A DNA stretch of 64,000 nt, taken from contig JAILWY010000023.1 of assembly GCA_022113835.1 (NCBI GenBank), positions 8,742,001 through 8,806,000 of the forward strand, written 5' to 3'. Position 1 is the stretch's first letter. The number at the start of each line of letters is the position of its first letter. Below the pieces are notes generated by a model. It worked only from the letters and a program-made list of their open reading frames with translations, was not told the origin of the DNA and did not search any database. Positions 13,290-23,748 of the stretch are shown here, one piece after another. The translations under genes and the position numbers were made by a program. The DNA comes from Atopsyche davidsoni (taxonomy: Eukaryota > Arthropoda > Insecta > Trichoptera > Hydrobiosidae).

Positions 13290-13650
13290 AAGAAATACCT
13301 GCACAATGGTCCGTAAATTAACTCAGCATTGAGAGTCGCGTCTTATTGATATTTTTTGCGGCCGCCGCGATACCTCCGGAGCTCGGCGGGCTCTCCGGCG
13401 GCACTTCCCGCCTGACAAATCATCATTTCCACCGGCGACTAATTGATTGGCCTGTAGGCCTTTTAACATTCTGCTCACTCGCCACTCGGCGTCGGGCTCA
13501 TGCCGCTTTTTGCCGCCGCGCGATCGCAATCTTGCCGCAAATTGTCATACAAAAAATGTATCACTCACCGCAGCCGAGCTCTCTCGGTGCGCCGGTCCTC
13601 TGCAGCGAGGTTTTTGCTGTGAAAAAAATCGCGTCTTCGTTCGGTGACTT
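13290..13650. promoter_or_regulatory. GC-rich island C with Exd/Hox-like composite motifs
   Basis: Includes CTGACAAATCATCATTT (Meis/Hth TGACA next to a TGAT repeat) and CTAATTGATTGGCC (TAAT next to TGATTGG), in a CpG-rich block with TTGCGGCCGCCGCG. A 153-codon plus frame starts here but runs into low-complexity T-rich sequence and is probably chance. Confidence 0.35.
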
Positions 13651-14238
13651 TAATGCGGAATTGGTATTTTATTTGGGAAAAACCACGTTAATTTATTTGA
13701 TGGTTTTGGAAAGATGGCAAACTTTTTTTTATGCATTATTTATCATTTGCACAATAATTTTTTTTTTAAAATGCGTCGTGTACTCTAATAAAGGTAATTT
13801 AAAATAACAGAGTTTCCATCACACATTACTTTGATTAACGATGCTAATTTATATTGAAACAATTTTTGTGTTCAAATACAATAAATAATATTTATTATTA
13901 CAGTGTTCACGACAAGTGCACCGAGTAGGAATCCTCTCACAGAGTGGAGGGAGTGTATCAACAGATGCATTGCACATGTCACTCTAATGCATCTAAAATT
14001 AAATGCCTGAATATAAAATGCATTCTTCAGATCTCTTCGTAAAATTTATTGTTTTCTGTGGAAGCGAAGCATTCTAATTTATCGTTTGCGACCCGTGTGA
14101 GATTTTCATCCAATTGCATGCAACGATAATTAAAATTATTTTACATTAAATTTATTTTCAAAAGCTTAAAAACTTCACAAAATAATATCTGTAAACTTAT
14201 ACTTTTATATCGATAAACCATACGAGCGACATTCCTAC

Positions 14239-14310
14239 CAGGGCTCTCTGAGCTGGGAGTCTAAGCGCCTTGTCCTGAAAGGGGTGGGGGTGCAGCGAGA
14301 GGAAGCGGGT
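14239..14310 (-). other. Candidate small internal exon, minus strand
   Basis: Acceptor AAAATATTTCTCTGCAG and donor CCCTG|GTAGGA on the minus strand bracket 24 phase-0 codons (TRFLSLHPHPFQDKALRLPA and QRAL). The phase is compatible with the candidate terminal exon at 10,162-10,064. No family recognised. Confidence 0.15.
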
Positions 14311-14699
14311 CTGCAGAGAAATATTTTCGGAAAACGTCTGGTCTCTAGGTGGGAGAAAACACATACTGGGAAAGTTCGTTCTAGAGTGTAATAGAAATAT
14401 TTAGAAAAGAAGTGGAACATCTCTCATTCATATATTTTGGGCTAGGTGTGCACGATAAGGAACTTTATTCTATTTTGAATCTATATGCATGAATGAATAC
14501 GCAAAATAAATGTCACGAAAGTAATGTTATATAATTTTTAATTGCTGATAAAACATGACGTTAAACTATTACAAAAACGTTGAAATTCAGATTATATAAT
14601 ATCTAATTCTATTGTTTTGTAAGCAATGTTAAAGTGCATGCATTAGTTACTGAAAAATCCTGTAAAAAATTGTTACGCTTTCTAGAATGATTTAAATAT

Positions 14700-15110
14700 A
14701 TCAATGAGCTCTACGCCGGCCTCGGCTAAATGAATGTACAGTTACTTGTCGATTCCGAAAATGTATCCATTTTACACAGCCCGATTGATTCTTCAACGAC
14801 AATCGAAGCCTTTGTCCGCCAGAGGCGGGAGACGGCCATCGGCATGGCGTCGGTTTTCATTAAAATACCTCCACAACAAAAAAGCGGCAATTATTTACCG
14901 CCATTTTACCTGAAGAACGGTACAAAAATGATTTGAAATTCGGCGAGCGGAGGCGTGAAGCGGCGCACACTTGCCCGGCCACGCACCATGGCTAATGGGC
15001 GACCGTGGCTAAAGCCGCGCTGGAGCCTCATTGTGAGCGGGGCGTGATCCGCGGCTCCTCCGCCAACACGCAAATTAAAGGAAGTGGTCGCTAATGGTCT
15101 AGGAGGCCCT
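14700..15110. promoter_or_regulatory. GC-rich island D, enhancer-like
   Basis: About 400 bp with GGCAATTATTTACCGCCATTTTAC (motifs: ATTATTTACCG, GCCATTTT of YY1/Pho type), GTTTTCATTAAAATACC and dense CpGs (TTCGGCGAGCGGAGGCG). No coding frame is convincing on either strand. Confidence 0.35.
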
Positions 15111-18100
15111 TTCTAACTAGAAAATTCACTCTGCTTAGAGCTTAGATAAACATTACGCAATGGCTGGCAACAACGACCTCCAGCCTATCTTCATAATGTG
15201 ATATTTCTGATATTATTAAATATGATAAGCTTAGCTGTTTAAAATAATATTTTACCGTTGAAAAGCGAGATCTACTCCTTTTAATAATTCTATAAGTTTT
15301 AAAGAATAATGCTGAAGATAAAATAGTGCAGGAAATAAGGTCATACTTATTAGTTAATTAGTAATCGCTTCATGTATCAAATTATTCATGCCAATATATT
15401 GAAAAAATCTGATTTTTTTATAAATTTGTTATTAAAATCCTCAAATGGTATTTAATTAATTTTTATACAAAGCCTAATTTTAAAAAAAAAATTATTTGTT
15501 AATAAGATCATATTAATGTTTTTAAAATAAAGATTTAAATGATAATGAAAGCAACGAAACGTTTGGTTGCATAATAAGAATAAAATAAGTTGTTCATTTC
15601 AATAAATATTTAAAACCTCAAAGATCACAAGTTCACTGATAAAAAGCGGATGTTGCAAAATATCCAAAGTTTACGAGCAGGTAGAGAAAAAGCATTTTCA
15701 GAGTAATTCTGACTGCGACGAATCTGCTCACTTTTAGTCATCATTTTTTCAATATAAGTCCGGATAGTGTTATTTTCATCGACTGCATAGTGAGCAGAAC
15801 TATTTACGGAAAACCAGTGAAGTGAATCTCATAAAAAATACGATCTCATTCAAATGTACAGAAAGATTAATCGAGAGACGATTGACATCCACAGCGGAAT
15901 GAGACGGCAAGAGAGATGTCGTTAAACTTTTTTGCCTCATTTCCGGGAAATATTCATTAAGAAGAAAAGTAATCATTTTTTTATATTTGAGTTCTAATAA
16001 CAACTTACAAGTAAAGGGAAAAAAATACATTTTTCACCGTTGTATAACTCATACATATTGTTAATTCTAACATCAACAGTAGCAGCAACATTATTAATAG
16101 TATTGACGGACTAGCCACTATTTATTAACTAATAATTTTACTCCAGTGAAATTGAAAACATTTCTCATATATGTATTTAATAATTATCAAAATCAAAATT
16201 AACAGAACGATCCCGGATCAAGTCAGATAAGATAAATTTTAATAATTTGAATAGCTTTACAACATGTAAATCATAATAAAAACATCACATACATCAGTCA
16301 TTAAATATATAATATGTACCCCAAAATAACAAAATATATTTGTCACAATGAACTACCACCTACTTCTTAGTTAGCTCGAAAATAAGCAGTTATTGCTTTC
16401 ACCCATCTCAAATTAGATTTGATAAGACTCTGATTATTAGAAATGTCTGTTTAGTAGTTCCAGATCCTTAATATCCATAGTCCTACTTGGTAATGAATAC
16501 GTCTAATTTCAATATGTAGTATTTTTCTAATATCATCGTCGAAATGGTTTAAATGTGTGATAGAAAAAGTCCCTATGCTATGTAAAAATAGTATATCAAA
16601 CAGTTTTATTCAATGGTACACAATGTTTACAATAAAAACTTGATCATCTTCATTTCGACAAAATAGTAACACCAACTTAAATCTGTACTTTAATTAAGAA
16701 AAAAGTTCTTTATTGCTTCTCACACAATAAATTTATAATACTGTCACGTCTGAACGGATTCGTGGTGATAAAAAAGATTTTACATTTAGCAAATAGGGCC
16801 GAAAGTAGAACAAATTTTTTATTGAAAAAAAAATAATATCGTGGAGATTGAGTTTCTGTTGTGTTTTAATAAGTATATATTTTTTAATACAAATTAGCAT
16901 TTTTAATCATATCCAAACAATGAATTTTCAAATTAGGTATAAAAATTAGATAAAAAAATATAATTAATTTAAATACAAATAAATTGACTAAATTACCTGT
17001 TAATTGTGCGAATGTCTCTTACTTTTATTTAATATGTTCTTTTATAATGAAGTTAGTTCACATAAACGTATCAAAACGGTATATGCACTATCCATTAATG
17101 TAAAAGCTATAATCTTCTTGATTACTATTATTAAAAGCTACTCTAGATGCACTGACCTAACCTAATACTGAAGCATCTTTCCTGCTGTGAACAGATATAT
17201 TTCATGCATTATTAAGACAGCTCTAGGTCGCCAATATACAGATATAAAATATTGCCTATCGTAAACTTTGTTTACTTTGTTTTACTAACGTTGTTTTACT
17301 CGTCAAAATTTTTCTTAAATAATTGTTAAATGTATGCCTTAATTTATTTACTAGTTCGTAAAAAAAATCAATAGGGATGTATTATGAATTTATCTTCACA
17401 AATAAAACAATTGAAATTTATTAAATTATGTTTGTGGGTATAATATGATCTTAGCTGCCACGTGGTCGTCAATGGTGATTATAATTTTGCTTCGTTTAAT
17501 TGCTTGAAATTGTATAACAAGCGAACTATTAGCCGTAAATCAATATCTCAGGCTTCTGTTCCGGATAGAATGAATTGTGATTTTTTGCAGGCAGCCAGGC
17601 ACAGAGTGCTCCGTTCGCCATCGCTCTCCCGGCGTCGGAAATAATAACCCTTCACCTTGGAAATGCGGCCACCTGTCACACTAGCCGTGTAAAGTGATAG
17701 CAAAAAATATCATTGCAGTCTGACTAATAACAAGCTCAAATGAACCATAAAGATGCAGTCACGGTGTGTTTAACTTCCTAGGAACTTGCTCCAGAAGTGT
17801 ATCTCTGTTCAAATTATACCGATGTTTGAAGTGAGTAGATATATTACTTACAATAAAATATACAACGAAGTTCCTTGGCAGTTGTATTCTAGCAATATAG
17901 CTGGCATGGTATAGAGTAAAATGCAAAGCTTAGAAACGCACGTAATCAAAGTATCTCTGAAATGACAAGTTGAAATACTTTGTTATTTATTTACGCATTT
18001 GCCTAGTATTACGTAACAAATCAATTATATGGAAATACATTGAGTCACGGTATGACACCACACAAACTGGAAAATTCATGTGCCCAAACATACTGTCGCT

Positions 18101-19340
18101 GATCATAGGTTGTTTAGGGTGACATCAACGATTCGTCGGTGCGACATCACAGCACGATCTCCGTTCGGCTCTAAAACTGACTGAGTTGTCATTCAACAAT
18201 CTTCATTTTTTAAATTATAAAAATATCATTAACATCAATTTAGTGAAATAAACGCTTAGATAAAGAGCGAAAATAAAGTTTGTAAGTTCATTGGATCATT
18301 GAACGTTTTTATTGCTTCCCTAGGTAAATTATTTTACTATTGTTTTGAGTTTATCATAAAATTTCATGCCAATAATATTAGTCATATAAAATAGATACAT
18401 ATTTTATATCTTTGGACTTGAGCCAAAAGCAACCTCTTTAATATATTATGTTTAAATAAATTTATGTAAGGATTTAAATTGACTCTGAATTGAGATACAA
18501 TATTTCCCATTTCTCGTATTATTTTATTTATTTAGTTGCATCAGATAAATGTTGAATGTTTAACATCACCTAGAAGTTAATATTGTCTTACTTTCTATCA
18601 TGGATTACTTTTAAAGTTAATAATAATTAAGTGCTTTACTTTCAGTGCCACATAGTTGAGCTCATGCGCCTATATTTCACTTACATTATGTTTACCGAGA
18701 GAGGCGTCAATTGGTCCGTTAGCCAGACTCCGGGTGTAATGCGATCATCGTTCAGTTTTTTTTGTTGTTGTAATATTATATGTTTTGTAGAGTTTGCGTT
18801 GGGGTCGTTGACTGTCTAGCTGTGACGGGTCGTTGGCGTTTTTTGTTACGCCTTTATAATGTGTGAAGATCGATTTATAGGAGGGTGGAGCTGGCGGGAG
18901 AGGGGCGGCCTGCGGTCATGCATCTAGCTATGGTCATTAGCCCTTAAACCTGACTATCTATTAAAACGTCATGTCTAATCTGCAACTGAGATAGACTGCT
19001 ATTAATACTGAGCAAAATTTTAAATCGTATTGCGTTGCTTAGAGAATAATAGTAAAAAACAAAAAAAAAATGCAAACATAAACAAAGTGCTTTAATAATA
19101 AACAGGGGATGGAGTTAATTTTATCTTTCTGCATATAAATAAAAACAGGGAACGTGGTTTCTCTGAAAAATGTCATCTTACCACTCGCATAACTATTGTT
19201 AATAAATAAATATTAAATGAATCTGCATTTATTTCCCATACAAGTTTATTGTCCGTGTTGTTGTTCTTCACACAGAAACAATTAAAAGAAGCGCTGTTTT
19301 GTCACTTTAAATAAATACTCAATGGAGTACACGGATTTTT
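15111..19340. other. AT-rich stretch without a supported gene
   Basis: Low-complexity AT-rich sequence apart from the candidate exon at 17,591. A CCTAACCTAA dimer occurs near 17,157. Nothing else could be identified. Confidence 0.5.
17591..17684 (+). other. Candidate alternative last exon
   Basis: Strong acceptor TGTGATTTTTTGCAG at 17,590. Read in phase 2 the exon gives QPGTECSVRHRSPGVGNNNP then SPWKCGHLSH and a TAG. Read in phase 0 it gives AARHRVLRSPSLSRRRK and a TAA. If real it would be an alternative to the exon at 23,619 after the exon at 10,693. Confidence 0.2.
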
Positions 19341-19358
19341 TGTAGTATAATTAGATGG

Positions 19359-19442
19359 ACGTCATCCTCCGTGGAAAATGACGTCATACCGCCAGGCGGA
19401 TGCACTGCAAGCTGCGTCTCAGGCGGTGCAGGAATACGTCAT
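19359..19442. promoter_or_regulatory. Cluster of three CRE-like ACGTCAT sites
   Basis: ACGTCAT occurs at 19,359, 19,381 (within the full palindromic CRE TGACGTCA at 19,379-19,386) and 19,436, all in the same orientation within 84 bp in a GC-richer patch. This fits a CREB/ATF-responsive element. A 28-codon frame MTSYRQADALQAASQAVQEY starts at 19,378 and overlaps it; it is not evidence of a gene. Confidence 0.45.
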
Positions 19443-19464
19443 TGCACATCTCCTGCTGAAGTGA

Positions 19465-22440
19465 AGTATCTCCTCACAGCAGACTGTCAGTTCGTGCACT
19501 TGAATAACTGGCTTTGACATCACTCAACACGAGGAGACCCCCTGGTCCTCGCTGATGAGTATCCACCGACTCATAATCATTCAGATCTTTTCGTTTTTAG
19601 ACAAATGCTATTCTATGGTACTTATACATAAATATCCACTCGGGCATTAATTATTCTCCAATTTTAGGAATAACAGAACAAAACCTTATTTAAATGAATA
19701 ATATTTTCACAATATTCAGAAAAACATTAGCTACAAAGGAGCTTCTCATAATTATTTTCGTTTCTATTTTTCCTCAAACACGAGTAGATAAAAAACAGAT
19801 AGAGACGAAGAGAGGAAAGCAGAAGAGAATTCCATATGAAAATATTACCGTAACAAGTGCGGAGAAAAAAAAATATTCTGTGAAAACATATGTGCCAAAG
19901 CCAGCCCTACACAAATAAAAGCACTCCCCCTCCCCCCCGGGTCTGTGGAGTTTTTATTTTAGAAATTATGTTTTTTTTTAACATCCCACCTCTATTTTTA
20001 CAGTCCTAAAAAAACACAGTAATATTTTGAAAACGAAAGTGAACGGTTGCCAGGAAGGAGGGTTCGATTCAAATATTCTTCCAGGGCTGAAGTAGAAAGT
20101 TTTCTGAACTATACTTGTATCGTGTAAACAAACATAAATATGTTTAAAAAAAGGTTAATTTAATATCCGTACTCAGCATTAAAATGAAAATATGAAAGAT
20201 CAATTTTTTTGGTTAAACATTCAAATTTTCCGATTTATTTAAAATACAATGAGGGATGAAAAAATATAGGAATCAAATATTTTAAAATTAAATCTCTTTA
20301 AAACCACATCTAGACCACAATCTCGGAGTTGCTTTTACCACTGAGCTATTCGTAAAACTACTTCAATCCATCATTTGCACTACTTGCGGTATTTTATTTA
20401 ATAATTAATGATTATTTGGATGAGAGTGCCTCCCTGATTTTTTGTGATGATGAACCACGGGTCGGATGAATTTATACTTTTAACATTTAAGATACAATCC
20501 CTGGAAGAGCCTGTGAAGTTAAATTATTTTATTTAATACGCGAATACAGTGTTTATGCTGATTTATTAAATTATTATATTTTGTTTTAAAAGCCTTCCGA
20601 GAAACACGATCGAGTTAAAATAATTTAATGTAATGTATAAATTAAATCGTAAGAAGTGTATATTTTTATTATGAATGTTCACGTAAATATCAAAAACATG
20701 TCTAGTCTAATTGAGGTATAGCGCTATATCAATCCTGGACAAGGCGACTTAACGATTCAGGATGGTGCAACTATAAAAAAAATATATATATAATGTCGAA
20801 TGGGTGTTCGCTTTATTTTATTTCTTAGCATAAAAAAACCCTTGGCTGTCTTATTCGTGCCGAGGCTGCTGGGGAGAGCGAGAGGTCCGAGTCCGCAGTA
20901 CAGGGGGGCTGAGAGGCAAGATGCACCTGTTACTCCAGGCGACTCTCGATACGCGGTGTTCGTTAAATTTGTAACGTATTTTTTATCGATTCGTTGTTTT
21001 TGTGATTTCTTCTCGTTTTAACGGTTGACATATTGAATTGAGGTGTAACGCTTCTCGAACCGAAAATTAAAGTGGAATTAGATTTAGTTTTTTCTCGGAT
21101 AACTGCAGCGCTAGGTTTTTCCTTGTTTTGCGTTAGTTTTGACGAAATGTTTTCACCGTTAACGACTCAAAACACAATAAATGGGTTATGTTTACAACTT
21201 TCTTATTATTCACTTATAGACTTTAATATTTCGTATCTAATAAGTAGTCGCGCTGTTGAAGCATAAATGTTTTTATGTTTTGGTCTCATAACAACATTAA
21301 TTAAATGTACAATTATTTACAGTTTAAAATCATTTAATGTTTATGATTAAAAATAAACGTTTTAAATAGTAATAATAATGCTTGGTTTTTCATGTTTATT
21401 TCCACAAATAAAAGTCAAACATTGAACAATAAGCGGCAAGATATAATGAAGAAAAAAACAATTAAATGTTATGTCATTGTGTTAAAATAAAATGAATATT
21501 TAATATTTTTGTTAAATCAGTTGACAGGACAATATTTGGACCACCCTATTCTTAACCCTTCCAGACGTTCTCATCCTTTTTTACGTTCATTAGTTTTTTG
21601 CTTTATTTTGGAATTTTTTTTATTTCCCTTTCATCTTTTTTTACCGATCATGGGGATGACTTTGAAAGGTTTATGGAGTTAATTTAAATTTATGTGTGGG
21701 AAAGAAATTAATTTATTCGTTCAAATTTTTTTTCGTGACTTGTCTTTTTAATCGCCTGCATTTGTTTCGGATGGGACTTTAATGTGCAACGTGTGTCCTC
21801 CGGGGAATCTTTATATTTTTAATTACTAGGGCGTCCTTAGTAATTGTTTTTTTTTTTTTTTTTTACTTATTAAGATAAGTTTATATATGTGTCTCTTTGA
21901 TTCTAGTTACAAGGTTATTTTATATATACTTTGATTTGCGGATCTTGGATATTGGGTCCGGGTATAATACAATATTTATTCTACTTTTCTATACACATAC
22001 TAAGAAACCATCTTCTGGTTTTTGGCTGAAATCTCAATTTAATTTCAATTCATATTAGATTGCCTAAATAAATTTAATTGGAATTTTTACAATAGAATCA
22101 ACTACTATTCCACTAGCAACGGATTCTCGGACTCCATGCGCAAAGCGTAGAATTTTTCTGCAATTCTTATAATTTTAGTATGAACTATTTATTAAGCAGA
22201 GGATTTACTACTTTATTGTGATTAATATCATTTGAATAGCTATTCACAAAATTGTCATAATATGAATATTGAACGTGTTTAATGAATTTTAAATAGCTAA
22301 TATTCACCGCCTAGACGACTTCTTTCACATCATGTTTATGAACACGTTTTTAAATTTATAATATAATATATTAATATTTAGAAAATACTATTTATATAAT
22401 TACAAAAACACAATGGGTGTATTATGTTGCACTTAATATA
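19465..22440. other. AT-rich stretch with a small GC patch
   Basis: No supported gene. A C-rich run lies at 19,924-19,940 and a GC patch at 20,850-20,955 has an open frame without family match. A tRNA-like fragment at about 20,262-20,355 is listed separately, and a T-run of about 20 lies near 21,847. Confidence 0.5.
20262..20355 (-). repeat. Possible degenerate tRNA-derived SINE head
   Basis: On the minus strand the sequence reads GAATAGCTCAGTGGTAAAAGC, an RNA polymerase III A-box context like a tRNA 5' half. It is followed by CAACTCCGAGATTGTGGTCT, and then a degraded B-box-like TTTGATTCC further on. No intact tRNA cloverleaf can be formed, so an old SINE fragment is the likeliest reading. 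Confidence 0.3.
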
Positions 22441-22625
22441 AGTATAAGTATCACACGAGATGTGAGATATATCATCGATGGTCTTGCACAGCCGTAGATC
22501 CCAGGATCGATAAGTCAATACGTGATAGTCCACGAAGCTACTCGGTCCTGGGCAGGCCTAAAGGTCCTAGGCAGGCATAAAGTACCTGCCGGGGGAGACT
22601 CTCAAGCTTACAGATTTACGAGCCC
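22441..22625. repeat. GC-richer repeat-like block with a 19-bp tandem duplication
   Basis: Two adjacent 19-bp copies at 22,544-22,562 (GGTCCTGGGCAGGCCTAAA) and 22,563-22,581 (GGTCCTAGGCAGGCATAAA) differ at two positions. They sit in a roughly 180-bp block whose composition differs from its flanks, possibly a transposon fragment. No ends or coding sequence were recognised. Confidence 0.4.
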
Positions 22626-23618
22626 TTGAACACACCATTAAAAAACTTAATATAACTCATATTTTTGAGACTCATTCCACCGTGTATAATTAAGCCAGGC
22701 AAATAATTAAAATTTTAATTACTTGTTAATTATATAACTGATTTATATTTAAGTGTATTTACTCAATTGTAAAATTAAAACTTGATACACACTCGTCAAT
22801 ATAAATCTATTATTTTTTAAAGTAGCCCTACATAAAATCACCAATCAATAGTTTATAACTTGTGTTAAAATAAAATCGAAAGTCGATTGAGGGCTTTGAA
22901 TCGTGACCTTATGTTCATACCCCCATTATTCGCGCTTGAGCTCTTGTCGGTTTGATTGAAGATAATTGAAATATGGCAGTATAATCGGAAAACGATAACT
23001 TATTTCGTAATTTCTGAATTTTTCGATGGTTAGCACATTGTTTAAAAAAAAATGACATGGATAAATAATAAACCATATTTTCCATTTTTTATTTATTTAT
23101 TATTGTATAAACTTAAAAGCGTAGTCTAATTACAGAAAACTATAACGATACGCATCTGCAATATACCTATATAACAAGGGCAGCTAGATTTTATGCTAAG
23201 CAGATCTAAATAAACATAATCACGACACCAATGAACAAGAAAAAACTAAAAATAAGTATTCAAGTGCAAACCTACAAATCCATAAAAAATACTTTTTGCT
23301 TTGTGACTTTTAAATTTATGCGATAATATTTTATAATTTTAATTATAGATCTAAAAAAAAAAGTTTATAAAGCACAAAATTTGTAATAAAATACGGAATT
23401 TAAAAAAATTCTAGTCTTGTGTGCTTAAAAATATTCTTACGTATCACCCAGTCATTTGCTAAAAAGGGCTTACTTAAACCACTGCTTATTGACATCATCG
23501 TCTTATAGTACTCTGCTTTTTATTTAACGATTCTATGGAAGGAGATAGAAAAAGTACACATGACGCCATCACAAAACACATAAACATAATCTGATTATGT
23601 TAAATTGCTAGAAAACAG

Positions 23619-23748
23619 GACCGCGGATGTCTTGGCGACCGATTCGCGGATCGCGGTGGGTGCCTTGGGCAGCCCTGCCCTAGCCTCTAGCCCCAGCAGC
23701 CCCAACCCTTCACCGAGAGACGGCGTTGCCCGGCAGGCGGCAGATTAA
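23619..23748 (+). other. Candidate last exon, Ser/Pro/Ala-rich tail
   Basis: Acceptor TTGCTAGAAAACAG at 23,618, then in phase 2 a 42-codon frame to TAA: TADVLATDSRIAVGALGSPA continuing LASSPSSPNPSPRDGVARQA. The phase and the SP-rich composition match the candidate exon at 10,693-10,865, the main argument that both belong to one transcript. The acceptor has a weak pyrimidine tract. No family recognised. Confidence 0.28.

Noticed and set aside
13346..13807. 153-codon plus-strand open frame
   Set aside because: It starts at a TTG in a CpG-rich island, ends in T-rich low-complexity sequence, matches no family and has a minus frame opposite. Roughly one frame of this length is expected by chance in 44 kb of such sequence.
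21847..21866. Poly-T run as a retroposon tail
   Set aside because: No retroposed body or target duplication could be seen beside it.
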